Shown: piece by piece, positions 11,801-24,062 of the stretch
Layout: each line of letters starts with the position of its first letter
Numbering within the stretch: position 1 is the first letter of the stretch
Source: Euptelea pleiosperma
Lineage: Eukaryota; Streptophyta; Magnoliopsida; Ranunculales; Eupteleaceae
Length of the DNA: 64,000 nt
NCBI GenBank assembly: GCA_035048495.1
Contig: CM068543.1
Span: forward strand, 27,021,751 to 27,085,750
Direction of reading: 5' to 3'
Notes under the pieces: model-generated
What the model was told of the DNA's origin: nothing
Seen by the model: only the letters and a program-made list of their open reading frames with translations
Databases searched by the model: none
Program-made: the position numbers and the translations under genes

Positions 11801-12829
11801 CCAATGCTTAGAATTAATTAAATTAAAAATGAGTGTGGTGATTGTTTTAATTTCTTAAAGTTTTAAATCAAATTTAAAACTAATATATTTGAATAAAAAT
11901 TAGAGACCATTTTTGTGGTTGTGGGGAGTTGAAACCCCAACCACTTAATAATTCTTTTTGTCACGTGTTTTAAATAAACTAAGTGAAAGCTATAAGAAAC
12001 TCACTAAACTGAATGACTTATAAGTTTTTTTTTTTACTTCTCATATGTTTGTAACTTAATAAATCACGTCTCCAGATATGGAGCAAATAGCACGAGCACA
12101 CTTGTCCGAACGCGATTGGGTTCATGTAAGTGGGTACAAAGGTCCTCAATCTATTTTCAACTATTGATTGTGTTCTTATGATCTGTCTCTCCTAATGAGA
12201 TTTTGATCACTTGATCGGAGAATGTTCTCGAACTGACTTTTGGTGTTTCTTAAGTGGGTCATGCGTTGACCCAAATGGTATGTGTGCAACCCGGTTGCGA
12301 GTGGGAAGAGTTTCACAAAAGGGGTTGAACCTACATGGGCCTTCGTGACCCACTTGAGAGCACGCACAAGTCTCCTGCTCCAACAGAAAAAGCCCAGAGG
12401 GATTGCATAGGTCCATAGCTCAGTCCAGTGAATCTAGTTCTAAGCAGATTTTGTATAGCCCGAGGGTTGGTCCACAAGACTGCATAGGCCCATTTTACTA
12501 ATCTACGGGACTCTGTGCCACTTAGATTGATTTTGTTAGAAGTGAAAATCTGGAAAATCACCCACATGTATTGTCTGCTTGCTCAAGACTACCAGTAAAA
12601 TTGCAAATGTTAGTACCAGCAAAGTCTTCCAATCAGTGGCTGTTCAGAATCATGAAACACCTGGCTTGTAGATGGGGAATATACTAATTTGGTCAGACCG
12701 GGCGAATTTCCATTACCCAGTACTAAATCAAACACGTTTCTTTCTCGGAATTCACATCTGTGATCTTCAAAGCAAGCAGCCATGGATTACAAAAAAAAAA
12801 AAAAACCAGTACAGACCTCTGTATCCTAC
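11800..12829. other. Intergenic, unidentified repeats only
   Basis: It contains a weak internal duplication at 12390-12535 (GGATTGCATAGGTCCA.. against GACTGCATAGGCCCA..), possibly LTR-derived. No gene was recognised. Confidence 0.4.
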
Positions 12830-13063
12830 TCATTCCTTAGAACTGGTTTGAGCAGTCATTTTTGCCAGTACTGTCTCCGAATTACCGTAAAAGAAAGTAG
12901 TGGCGACAAACATCTCAGATTCTGTCAATCCTTTGCCATACTCTGCTTTCTCTAGAGAGGTTTCTTCAATCGGTGTAGAGTTGCCGCACTGCCATCTGAT
13001 CATTAGGTGATGCTGACACAAATTACTTGGATAAGCTGGATGAGCCCCACACATAATTACCAT
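12830..13063 (-). other. Unidentified 77-codon open frame downstream of ALMT
   Basis: This short minus-strand frame is less repetitive than its surroundings and ends in TGA at 12830. An acceptor-like GTGTCAG lies inside it. It may be a terminal exon of an unrecognised gene, part of the ALMT 3'UTR, or chance. I do not recognise the protein. Confidence 0.2.
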
Positions 13064-13636
13064 CTAATCAACTCCAGCATATTCTCTGGACAACAAATAC
13101 TTATTAGTCCCTTTTCACACCAAGATAATCAAGATTCACAAAATAAAGGGAGAGATATATTTAAATTATTCAACTTTAGCTAGCTCTCTGCTAAACCTGA
13201 TTTCATTCATATCGAACAGAAAAATACAAACAAATTTTTCCTGTTTGATGAATTCACCAAACCTTGATTGCATCCCCCTTCTATTAGGTGTATTTTGATT
13301 GTTCCAACATGCTCTGAATCTCCCGAGCCTTGAACGTTCTCCCATCTACCTCCTCCAAAAAAAGAAACTGAATTCTTTGCTAGAGTGATCCTTCTAACTT
13401 CTACAACGAATAAACTTCGTCCCCTCCTTTACACAAGGGTTCCACCTACAACTTCAATACAAATTAGTACACGCTTATTTATCTTTCTGTGAGTAACATC
13501 AGTGGAGAATGAAATTAGTTTCCATTGCATTTCACCATTTACAGCCAGTTTCATAGAATTCCCGTGCCTCAGATCAACCATGTCTCTGTCAGGACTAGGG
13601 ACTTCCTCATTGAATTCAACCAAGCTATCCCAAATC
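13064..13636. other. 3' flank of ALMT
   Basis: No exon or repeat border was recognised. It probably contains the ALMT 3'UTR on the minus strand. Confidence 0.5.
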
Positions 13637-16600
13637 TCAATTCTTGAACTGGAAGGACCTACAGAACCTGGTCCAAAACCCTAACACCTCTATTGCTGCT
13701 GGTGGATCAATGATTGGTTCCTTAAAATTGGCTTTCTCACTAAGTTCTTTAAATGAATCGACAAGATTTTGAAGCCTCGCAACAAATTCAATCAAAAGTG
13801 AAGTAAACGTCGCCAAAGACAAGGCGCTTGCACTTTCATATGTCTTGGATTCTTCTACCTTAAGCACTGCATTGGGATTTAATGAGAGACGTGAAGGCCA
13901 TGATATCTGTTTCTTGAAGATGGCTTCTGAGGAAGTGTCTGCTGGCTGCGAGGAGTTAATACCCATGTTAGAGTTGTGAACATCCCAGCTTATTGATGGT
14001 GGGACAGATCTAAGGTCGAGCACAGTTTCACTGCGCGACTTGAAGCCCAGTAATTTATGCTCGTTATCCTTAACGTTGAGAATGTCCTCAAGATTTTCCA
14101 GGACCTGGGGCCGTGGTCCAATCTCCCAGCCCTCTGAATTGACGAGAAGGTATGATTTTCGGTCTATCTTCTTTTGCAACTCTTCCGCTGCCTTGTGCAC
14201 TTCTAAGAGGATGTCTACAGAGCTCAATTTCTCCATCTTCTTGACTTTGTTGCCAAGTTCACGCAACACTTTAGCACCTTCAGTACCTACTCTCTGCATC
14301 TCACTACTAAAGACCTGTCTCCGTTCTGGAGGTGCCTACAAAAAAAATGAAAACCTTGAGGTAATGGATGTTTCCCAGTGACGGAAAGAAACGTACATTT
14401 TCTAATGCGTATAATGCATCACATGTTACTATGTTACATGTGTAAGAACATGAATGAATTTGTACCCATTCCCCTCAGTAACAGCTTCGTAAATTGACAA
14501 GCTGCGAGTCTATAACAAGTATGATGCATGACCATGTTCATACATCTCTAACTGTGTTGGCCTTTGCACGTGTGACCCAAGTTTTGCAACATAAAGAATT
14601 GTCTGACACGATAACCAAATATGAATAGCCCCAGACCAAAATGGGATCATGTAAAATCATTTTAGGACACATGGAGTAACAATGTTAGATCGGTTAACAA
14701 ATTGATAAATTATCATTTAAGAGTTCATGGCATATGCCTAAATCATAGCTAAGGTTTTTTTTTCATGGAACAGAAGTGTTATGAGGCCCCATTATGGAAG
14801 AAGCACATTTCTCATGGGGTAACATCACTTACACAAGAAATGTGATTCCTTCACCATTTCCATCTATGTTCACTTACAGAACAAGCAAGCACAGGACTTG
14901 GCTATAACAATTCAACCGAGCTCGAACTCAGGTCAAGCCTTACAATATACAACAGAAATTGTCAATCAAGTTCTAAATGACTAGATAGAATACTGCAACT
15001 TTAGTGAAGAAAACTTAAGACGAGGATAAAAAATTCGATGGTAACTTAGTGAAGTTGACACAACTTGACGCTGATTCAGTTCCAAGTATCACAAGTTTCC
15101 AGACCTCAATTTTTTCATGTCTTTATTTAGCAAAATGAGGCAAGAAAACTTGATTGGAACAAACATAAATCATATTCTAGAAGTGTATTGTGTGCTTCTA
15201 CGAAAGATTCCCATAACGTCCTTGTACTTGGGAGTACTAATTTTCAGTTTCCACTTCGAGTACTAATTGGATGGCATCATGCTATGGTCGCCAAAGGTTT
15301 GGGTTAGTATTGTTAATATTCCTTTTCTTTTTCTCAACAAACTATAAGGTACATCATATGAAAGCATTTTCTTGAGATACACTTATTCAAAAGAATGCCT
15401 ATATGATATAGTTTATGTCACCTAGGATGAAGATGAGGTGTCGAGCACATATATCCAAAAATCAAGAAGTATATCCAATTGATTTGCTCATAAAAGAAAA
15501 AGTGGATACATATTAATTTTAAAACTTCCAAACAAATTAAATACATAAAAGCAGCGAAAGTTTACATCTTATTGCTTGCTTTTAAAACTTCTAAACAAAT
15601 TAAATACATAAAAGCAGCCAAAAGTTTATACGAACTGCGAAAAGCACCATGCATCTTATTGCAGTGATTTGCTTTGGTTCTGTTGTAATGACCACAACTC
15701 CCACGTGTGCAATAAAGTCATTCTATATTTCATTTGACCATGCTTTTGGTGGCTTAGTTACAAGGAGTGGTAGGAAGCAGGGCCAACTGAAGTAACAAAA
15801 AGTTGACAATAAATTATTTTATGGAACAAAGAATTTAGGAGTAGTGAGATCCCAAAGCAGGTATGCCTGCGACACTCAAAATAGAAGATTTGTGCAATTT
15901 TAATTCAGCGCCTCACTCAACAAACCAAAAATCCTCTTGGGACATTCTAATTTATTGATTCTCTTTGCTGTTGTTTCCCCATCTTAAGTTTCTCATTGTT
16001 GATGATTTCATATTCTTTTACTCTTCCTGGTAGACTTCCCCGTCGACCCCCTACCCCCACCCTGGCCATCCACTCACATACATAACTTAGGAAGATACAT
16101 GCAAGTATGACACTGTCTTATACTTCGTGGCGCTTCATGAATAAGACTTGTGCGCCAACTGACTAGTTATGTTCAAATGATGTGACAAACAACAGGCATT
16201 GCAGGTGTTTGAAAATACATACAATGTTGATGAGCACGTTTTGATTTCAAGGCCTAGGACCTTCCTCAAATTTAAACATAAAAAGGGCAAACAAAAGATA
16301 GATTTCCAACAGGATATAAGTTAACAACTTGGAATTCATTTGTATCGAACAACAAATATAGTTCACAGGAAGAAATATCTATGACAAACACATTTACAGC
16401 TAACTTTACAAAAAGGAAGTGGAATGTCAGTTCTAATCTGTCATGGTGATACAAACAAAAGCAGTCCCAAGGTATATGGCACGAAAACACAGGCGATTCT
16501 AAGGGTAACAGCCCACAAATTGCAAATGAGATAGCATAATCACCTGTATTTCAGAAAGTATACAACCATGCAATGCCATGACCATGAATGCACAATGCCT

Positions 16601-18800
16601 CAGTGCACCGCTTACTTTGACGTAATTCCTCCAAGGATATTTAAACATCTTATAAGGACCATGGGGTGGCTCCCAGATGGCAAAACCTACCTGCACAAAC
16701 AAGAATAAGTTAAAACAAGCAGTTACTTCCTTTTGTCTAATGAGCTGCATGTATAACATAACTGCAATATAAACATACCAGAGTATCCTCTTGGCTGGTA
16801 GATTCTACAGCTGACCTGTAGCCACTGTACACTGGATCATCGGAAGCTTGGTACGTAAGAATTTTTGAAGGGACCCTCACATATTCAACACATTGCAAAT
16901 ACCCACTAACACAGCCTAAATAGAAAAGTACGAAGGAATCAATCAAGCATGTCAAATCACTGGAGCATAAAAAACAAAAACAATATGACAAGGCTAGAGG
17001 AGGATGTGAAACCAATAGAAACAGAGTGTTCTGATAATTGACGTCATTGGATGAATGCATGGAATAAATCACTGCTATGGACTGGACTGATATATGGCAG
17101 TGATTTCTTCCATGTATTCATCCAATGAGAGCTGACTATAGAAATGTCTTGTTTCTATTGGACTAGAAACAAAGTGTTCTGATAATTGGCCGTCATTGTA
17201 TGAATCCATGGAAGAAATCACTTCTATGGACTGGGCTGATATATGACAGTGACTTCTTCCATGTATTCATCCAATGAGAGCTGACTATAGAAATGTCTTG
17301 TTTCTATTGGACTCTCATCAGATTAACCTCAACTCGAGCATTCCTCTAGGGAAACAGGATAATTGATAACAATAAAGTCTTCCAACCTTCCAAGGAAATG
17401 GCAACACCCGAGAAATTTTTCACCACCAAGTTATGCAGATCCTCGCCCGCCCAAATGGGGTAAATGCACATATTTACAACTAAACAAACTCCGGCACCGA
17501 GTGCAATGAGCAAGAAACGAGTAACCGCTGTTTGGATGAATTCCCTCGTCCTATACCCAGATACCATTATGAAACAATATGTCAACAAGAACACCCGGAA
17601 ACCATATTCATATGGCTTCATCGTCGGGTACAGTTTCACGAAGGTCACAAAAAATCCTAAACACCATCAAAAGTTGCCACGTAAAACAAAAAGAGGTGTT
17701 ATCTCAACGAAAGGAAAAGGAAATAAGAAATAAGAAATAAAAAGGAACAAAAATTTACAGACTTGAGTTCTTTCTTTTATTGTGTCTTTATTGACAGACT
17801 GCTAAAATCATACCTACGATAAAAATACTGATGACAACAAACACTTCTTCAAATTCTCCGGCCAGTACAGATAATTCTGCCATGCCCAGAGCAAGCCCTC
17901 CAGCAGATAATGTCCCCAAACCACGATTAAATCCTTTGCTAAGTGTCGCGCCTGCAAAAGAAAGTAGCCGATACACACGCCGCCAATCTTAGAATGAATC
18001 ACCAGCAAGAACAAATCTACAGACAATCAAATTAATCCGCAAAAATGAATGATGTGATAGACAAATCAGTTCAAGTTTAAAGTTGTCGAATTGCCTTCTT
18101 AATTGATACACTAAAGAAACTGAAATATGTTAAGACCCAAACCAATACACCAAAAGCACCTAGGTGATAGAGGTGCGTAAAGCTCAGGTCTTAACCATTA
18201 GGAACCTAACATACCACCACACTTCCACAACCGACGTCCTCGGCGGCCTACTCTGTCGTCCAGGTAGCCCCCTTCTGTGGCGGTTGGCTATGATACCAAT
18301 TGTTAAGACCCAAACCAATACACCAAAATCATCTACGTGATAGAGGTGCATAAAGCTTAGGTCTTAACTGTTAGGATCCTAACAAAATACCAGATTGATC
18401 TGAGCATAATTACAGTACCTATGCTGAATTCGAATACGACGACGACAGTAAGGAGGGCCCAAACTGAGTACTGGCCAAGATCCTTGAAAGGTACTTTTAA
18501 GAATATGAGCAGCGATATAAGCACAAGAGCCAGCCCCATCTTAGCAGCGAATACGATCTTGCGGTGATCCGAACGACCGAACTCCCATGCTTTAATGACA
18601 ATCTCTTGCAAACTTTTCCAGGACCTTATAATCGCAACACCTGGCGAACTGAAACACCAGCATCTACCTTCTCCCTCAGAACCTTCCATGCTACTAAACC
18701 CAAGGTCTGGATACCCCCCTCTCTGAGAGAGGAGCCTCTCCTTACTCTTCTCTGCAAAATTATACCTAAAAGACCCCATTTTCGTCGCCATCTCTTCCAC
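13637..18800 (-). CDS. Aluminum-activated malate transporter, vacuolar clade (ALMT9/ALMT4-like)
   Basis: Exons on the minus strand are 18800-18419, 17951-17814, 17656-17387, 16915-16779, 16690-16544 and 14335-13637. Together they give 1773 nt, 590 aa, with all phases consistent and GT-AG borders, close to the ~598 aa of Arabidopsis ALMT9. The family forms tonoplast malate/chloride channels acting in guard cells and vacuoles. Six hydrophobic segments lie in exons 1-3 (for example [51 protein letters not shown]). A long cytosolic tail follows with the family blocks [40 protein letters not shown] and [15 protein letters not shown]. The start could also be ATG at 18791 or 18779; 18800 is the longest. 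The clade assignment rests on remembered family features and length; the exact paralogue is open. Confidence 0.92.
14336..16543 (-). other. ALMT intron 5 (2.2 kb)
   Basis: The donor (GTGATTATG) and acceptor (TTTGTAG) fit the frame. It contains a tandem duplication of about 76 bp at about 15518-15660 (shared AAACAAATTAAATACATAAA) and otherwise AT-rich unique-looking DNA. No nested gene was seen. Confidence 0.7.
17025..17320. repeat. Two tandem 148-bp units, each with a hairpin, in ALMT intron 3
   Basis: Units 17025-17172 and 17173-17320 are highly similar. Each contains an inverted repeat (17045-17128 and 17194-17276) with arms such as CATTGGATGAATGCATGGAA and its near complement, closing over a loop of about 25 bases. 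The most likely origin is a foldback MITE that was then tandemly duplicated. Confidence 0.75.
18128..18384 (-). mobile_element. SMART (very small LTR retroelement) in ALMT intron 1
   Basis: Two 84-bp direct repeats (18128-18211 and 18301-18384), each starting TGTTAAGACCC and ending CCTAACA, flank an 89-bp interior. On the minus strand the sequence just inside the 5' repeat is TGGTATCATAGCC, a one-mismatch primer-binding site for initiator Met-tRNA. A perfect 5-bp duplication AAATA lies at 18123-18127 and 18385-18389. The LTRs differ at about 8 of 84 positions. The element ends 34 bases from the intron 1 donor and has the same strand as the gene. Confidence 0.88.
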
Positions 18801-19593
18801 GCCCTCCCCCTCTTCTTCTTCTGCACAAAAAAAAAAAAATCAAACAAGCAATCACGAAACCGAATTGACAAAGAGCCCAAATAAAAAAATAAAAAAAAGC
18901 AGAAAAATTAAAGATCAAAGCTTTATACATTCAAACCAATCTCTGTCTTCTAAAGATCACAAAAGAATCAAAGTTGCAGAAATTGAAGCAGAGATGTTCT
19001 CGAATTCTGAAAAGCAATAATGATTTGAAAAAAACCAAAACAGAACCCTAATAAGCTTTGATCTGAGAATTGAGATTTGGGATTTAAAAATTAAAACCTA
19101 ACTAGAAAGCGTTTTCCGTTTTCTATGATTAAACAATTGGCGCGCGCGCGCGCGAGAGAGAGAGGGGGGGGGGTTAACGTAGTCACCTTTGGGCGGTCGT
19201 TATGGTTGAAGATTGACGGGTGGTTAGGTCACAGAAAACACAACAGTGGAGAACAATAATACGATGTTCGACCTTCTCCTACAACAACTATATAAACAGT
19301 CTCTTCGGTTTCTCATTCTCTTTTGGTTAGTTTTATACTTGGTGGTTGGCAGCGGAAACAATTAAGGGAATGTACGACTGTCAATTTTCTGGTGGGAAAA
19401 CAAAATTTTCTATTGTTTGATCGGAGACATTTTCTTTAGAAAATGAAAATTTTCCGTAACTCCGGTATTCGTTTTCGTTCTACCTTGGTTAGATTTGTTT
19501 TCACGCAACAATACACCCTTAATATTATTTTTTTTTTTTACATAATTGGAAAATGCATATTTTCTTAGTGCAATCAAAAAAAGTCATTTAAGA
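18801..19593. other. ALMT upstream region
   Basis: It should hold the ALMT promoter on the minus strand. A (GC)n(GA)n(G)n microsatellite is at 19141-19171. A minus-strand TATA-like TTTATATAG is near 19288, probably too far upstream to be certain. No other gene was seen. Confidence 0.45.
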
Positions 19594-19931
19594 CATGGTT
19601 TTAAAAACGGCCGTTTAAACGGTAACGCCCCAAGCCCGTTCCCATTAAAACCATTTAAACACGTTTTAACGTTTTTTGAATTTAACGGCCGCTGAAATCG
19701 TTTAAACAGCCGTTAAATTCTGAAAAAAATTGTGAAAAAACAGCCGTTAAATTCCATTAAATTTCTGTTAAATTCTATTTTAGATTTCAAAATTTGAATT
19801 TCAGCGCCATTTTTTCATTTTTTCATTTTTGCCACTGGCTGTTTCAATCCGTTTTAACGGCTGGTTAAACGGAGTTTAAACAGTAACGCTCCAGTCCGTT
19901 TAACCATTAAAACGGCCTCCTTTAAACCTTG
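19594..19931 (-). mobile_element. AACGG-rich hAT MITE, copy 2 (338 bp)
   Basis: The ends CATGGTTTTAAA and TTTAAACCTTG are flanked by the 8-bp duplication ATTTAAGA/ATTTAAGG (one mismatch). The interior matches copy 1 in reverse orientation, including the GTAACGCCCCAAGCCCGTT segment. Confidence 0.85.
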
Positions 19932-19977
19932 ATTTAAGGCATTTTCCCAATTGTACTTTTTTAAAATTATTTTCTAA

Positions 19978-20305
19978 GGGCGTGTTTGATTGCACAGAAA
20001 ATTTTCTTTAAAATACATTTGGAAAATGTTTTAAATGGCTGATTGATTGCAATTGAGAACACATTTTTTGAATCATATGAGAAAATAAATGCGTTGAAGT
20101 GAATTCTCACCTGTCTGGATGGGAAATGAATTCCGGGGTTTAGTAGGAAAAATCATCCCGATTTAAATGGCTTGGTAGGAAAAATTATACAGATTTAAAA
20201 TGGCTATCTAACGATGGACAGGTGAGGTTTCCCAAGAAAAATGCATTTTCTTCACTCGGCAAAGAGGATTTTCTCTAGAAATTTTTTGTGGAATCAAACA
20301 TATCC
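19978..20305. mobile_element. PIF/Harbinger-like MITE (328 bp)
   Basis: The terminal inverted repeat is GGGCGTGTTTGATTGC against GGAATCAAACATATCC. A 3-bp TAA duplication lies on both sides (19975-19977, 20306-20308), the size expected for PIF/Harbinger. The same family is at 31427-31732. Confidence 0.8.
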
Positions 20306-21269
20306 TAAGCGAATTTTCTACATAATCCCCAGACTTTGAAAAAGGTTAACTTAGCCCCCTGACCTGGTCCATGGTCTTTTACTTAGATTGAATAATATTT
20401 TTTTAAACGGACCAAAATACCCTTTCTCCAAACCTTAGATCATAAGAACGTTAGAATTTCCTGAGCCCAAATCAAATGGCTAGCTATGATAGTTGGCCAG
20501 CCATAAGACTCCAATAGGTTAGCCGCTCATCATCAACAACCAATGTATTAAAATCTCGTGGACGGCTGACCACCACTCCGACAACCATTCCGACAAGTAA
20601 TTTGTATAGTAATTTCTTGTAAATCTCCTTAAATTCTTTATTTTATCATATACACCATAAACTCAACTCCATGTAATTAAAAGTACTCGTTGGAGTGATT
20701 GGTTTTCACGAGGCTTTGGTAAGTTGGTTGTCGGTAATGGGCGACCAAACTATCAGAGATGACCGGGTGACAACCATAGCCATTTGATTTATGGTTAAAT
20801 TTTTGGCCCAAATTCACATGTTGTTCTAAAGTAGAAAGGAGTATTTTTGTCTTTATTAATAGTAGTTGACATGTTCTTTTACCCTTATTCTCGTGACCAA
20901 ACAATTTATTTAAATGGGTAATCTGATATTTCTTTATGGCTAGTATCTCTGCTGTCCACTTGTCATAATCATGGTGCTTGGGACCCACCAATTCTGTATA
21001 CAACCAAAAAAAAACCGGTAGGAGAAAAGTTCGAGTATAATTCGGATTTGTCATTTGAAAATAGGTTTAAAAAGTCGGCAAAGAATAAAACAGAATAATG
21101 AATTATTTAAATTATTTATAAAACAGCGGTTTTTTATTTTTTATTTTTCACATAAAAAAGAATAATAATAACCTTATGCAATACATATCTTTTTAAAATA
21201 TGCGGACGTTACCGAATCTTTGAATAATGAGGAATTATAATACGGTTTTTCGAAAAATACGTTGCCAAC
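20306..21269. other. Diverged TIR-element remains, no gene
   Basis: The segment 20310-20640 is a distant relative of the element at 8386-9988 (CCCC-rich start, then the GGTCCATGGTCTTTTAC region and an AAATGCCC-like motif). The rest is AT-rich with no recognised border. Confidence 0.4.
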
Positions 21270-21817
21270 TAGGGGAGGGACCATCCAATGGTAGTTCCCT
21301 ACTCTGAGGCGTGCCATGTTAGGTACTCCTTAGAGCTTGAGAAGGAGGAATTTTGGCATCCACGAACTATTAGATAATGTGTTCATTACACGTGTTATAC
21401 GCATGGTCATGGGGATAGAGCCACCTAAAAGATTACTTTGTCTGAAAAATCAACCAACTTGTGTGGATGATGATGATGATGATGATCTCAGGCAATATCA
21501 TCTCGTTATTTTAATAATTTTTAGTCTAACATAATGAGTTTCATCAAATGATACGTAATTTTTTCCCCTTATAACGGCCGTTATTTTCTGTTATTTTTCC
21601 GTTATAACAAAAACAACGACCGTTATTTTCTGAAAAAAACTTGTTGAAAAAGCGTTCGTTATTTTCCGTGATAAAGTTTAAGGAAAATTTGAAATTCACA
21701 ATTTGAATTTTGGTGCTGTTATTTTCCGTTTTTGCCCCTGTATGTTACCATCCGTTATAAATAAAAGGGTAACGCCCCAGTCCATTTTACCGTTATAACG
21801 GCCCCTTTTAAACCTTG
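21270..21817. repeat. Duplicated block A with hAT MITE copy 3
   Basis: The stretch 21270-21560 is about 80% similar by eye to 23520-23850 (shared TACTCCTTAGAGCTTGAGAA and CATAATGAGTTTCAT). In both blocks a minus-oriented AACGG-rich MITE follows at once, here about 21565-21817, ending TTTAAACCTTG. A (GAT)n run lies at 21466-21488. Confidence 0.65.
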
Positions 21818-22418
21818 GTCCTACTTTAAAAAAGAGATATTTTGACTTCCTCTCTCGTTGTATAGGTAAATTAGATATACCTCCTTGGAATAAGAAAATT
21901 TAGTCTTGGCTACCTTGACTTCGGACACCTTTATTAGTGGGCCAGCGGTTAGTGGTCAATGGGTGATATCACAACCTGAGTTCGCAACCCATCTTCACCC
22001 ATTGACCACTAACCATGGACCCCCTTACCTACTAAAAAATGAGTATAAAAAATAAAAAAATAAAAAATAGAAGGGTAGTTTAGTAACTTCAAGTAGGTTC
22101 GGTAAAAGTCAATGGTCAAGGATGACATCCAATATTTTTTAATCTAAGGAGGCATGTTTAATATGCTTAATTAATGAGGGAGGTAAGTAAAAAAAAGCCC
22201 TTTTGTTAAATAATTGATCATCTACGTAGATCCAAACATGTTACAGAAGTCATGTGCTCCACCACGCTCGACATGAGCACTCGCTCTTACGGCTAATCCA
22301 CAGTTACGCTGAAAAGTTGCGAGATCTGAGAAAAATAAATGATGTAAACGAAGGTGTTAATTTATAAGGGCTAGCTTAGTCGAAGCTTCGTTTGGATGAA
22401 TCAGTTCCATGCCGCAAC
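21818..22418. other. Intergenic, dispersed repeat fragments
   Basis: The segment 21850-21940 is repeated at 24838-24930 (shared GGTAAATTAGATAT.CCTCCTT). No gene was seen. Confidence 0.5.
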
Positions 22419-22709
22419 CAAGGTTTAAAAGAGGCTGTTTCAAGGGAATAAGACTGGGGTCGTTACCGCTAAAATGGCCGTTAAAACGAATTGTAACGGA
22501 CACGGGCAAAAAATTAAAAATTAAACAGATAAAATGAAAAAAAAAATGGCACTGAAATTCAAATTTTTAAAAACAAAAAAACGGAAATAATTGCTATTTT
22601 TTTACACAAATTTTCAGAAAATAACGGCGTCAAAACGGTTCTTAACGTAATGGGATTGGAGCATTACTGTGGCCGTTAAAACCATTAAAACGATGTTATT
22701 TAAACCATG
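22419..22709 (+). mobile_element. AACGG-rich hAT MITE, copy 4 (degraded)
   Basis: It starts CAAGGTTTAAAAGAGG and ends TTTAAACCATGG. The flanks GCCGCAAC and GGTGCAAC agree at 6 of 8 positions, so the duplication is eroded. Confidence 0.65.
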
Positions 22710-23135
22710 GGGTGCAACTGCTTTTAGAAAACTAAAGTCTGGTCATGTTTGAAAGGCAAAATCTGAAAAAACAAGATTCAAAAATATCCCCACACAATTA
22801 TTGAACACAGAGAGTAGGATAGGATGGTCTTAGCAAGCAATTGAAGCGGTGGAGAGACGCAACCCCACAAGAGACTAACGATATTGCCTCTTTACCCTTA
22901 TTCTTCTAACCAAACATAATACATTGGGTCGGGCTCCAGTTACAGCCCTAAAATGACAGGCTCTGGTTACAGGATACAATATGAGCCACGTGGCATACTC
23001 TTATAGGACTCTAAACCAAAAATCAGCCCTGATTAGTGATTTCTAGACGTTTTATATAAAGATTTCCAATAATATATAGTTTAATTTTTTTAATATATAT
23101 ATATATATATATATTAGTCTATTAAATATAAAAAA
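22710..23135. other. Intergenic, AT-rich
   Basis: No gene was seen. It ends in a (TA)n run at about 23092-23115. Confidence 0.5.
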
Positions 23136-23464
23136 GGGTCGGGTTCGGGGGACCCCCATTTTGGTGTGCCCACATAGAAGATGAATCAATGGCTGATTTT
23201 TAGCGAGGATGATTTCTATGGTGAAGAGATCATCCTCACAAAACTTCAAATCATTCCAATATTCGTAGACTGGTTTAGAAGAGATGCAGAATTATGGACC
23301 GTCGATTTATACCTTGTAACTTGAAAACCACATTTGATGGGGTTAGAAATTTCAGAATGGGCTGATTTTTTGGTTGGGGTGATCTATACGGTGAGGAGAT
23401 CATCCACCCCAAAAATCAACTATTGATTCATCTTCTATAAATGGGGGTCCCCCGAGCCCAACCC
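23136..23464. mobile_element. Mutator-like MITE with long TIRs (329 bp)
   Basis: The arms are GGGTCGGGTTCGGGGGACCC and its near complement ending GGGGGTCCCCCGAGCCCAAC. They are flanked by the 9-bp near-duplication TATAAAAAA/TATAAAACA (23127-23135, 23465-23473). The interior ATGAATCAATGGCTGATTTT also occurs in partial copies near 26470-26570, 26760-27000 and 39181-39340. Confidence 0.7.
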
Positions 23465-23519
23465 TATAAAACAAAAGGCCGTATATAGAATATTTGCCTT
23501 AGGCCTTAAGTTGTATCGA

Positions 23520-24062
23520 GAAGGCCCTGGGAGGGACCCATGCAATGGTGGTTCCCAAATGCGTGCCATGTTATGTACTCCTTAGAGCTTGAGAAGAAGG
23601 AAATTTGGTGTCCACGATCTCTTAGATTATGTATATATCCATTACCCATGTTATACGCTTGGTCATGGGAAGTGGGAACCATCAAATGGGTGGCCCACCT
23701 AAATGATTACATTGTCCCAAAATCAATCAACTTTGTATGGATGATAATGATAATGATCATGATGATCTTGGCATTCTCATCTCATTATTTTAATTATTCT
23801 TTTTAGCCAAACATAATGAGTTTCATGAAATGATAAGAAGATCTGTTAACAGTGGGTGTATCAAGTGGACAGTTTGGATCATTCAGACCTTATCCACAAA
23901 TCCATATTTTATTTTTTTCTGTTTTTCCCGTTATTTCCGTTATTTTCCCAGTTTTTCCATTTTTGCCCCTGAGCGTTTTTTCGTTTTAACGGCTGTTATA
24001 ACGGAAAAAAATGGTAGCGCCCCTAGTACGTTATACCGTTATAACGGTCCCTTTAAACCTTG
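23520..24062. repeat. Duplicated block B with hAT MITE copy 5
   Basis: This is the partner of 21270-21817. The block to about 23850 is followed by a truncated minus-oriented AACGG-rich MITE (about 23925-24062), again ending TTTAAACCTTG. Confidence 0.65.

Noticed and set aside
12059..12076. A 15-base match (AAATCACGTCTCCAG) to the ATR3 exon 4 acceptor at 6071-6085
   Set aside because: The following bases do not encode the exon, so it is not a duplicated exon; treated as chance.
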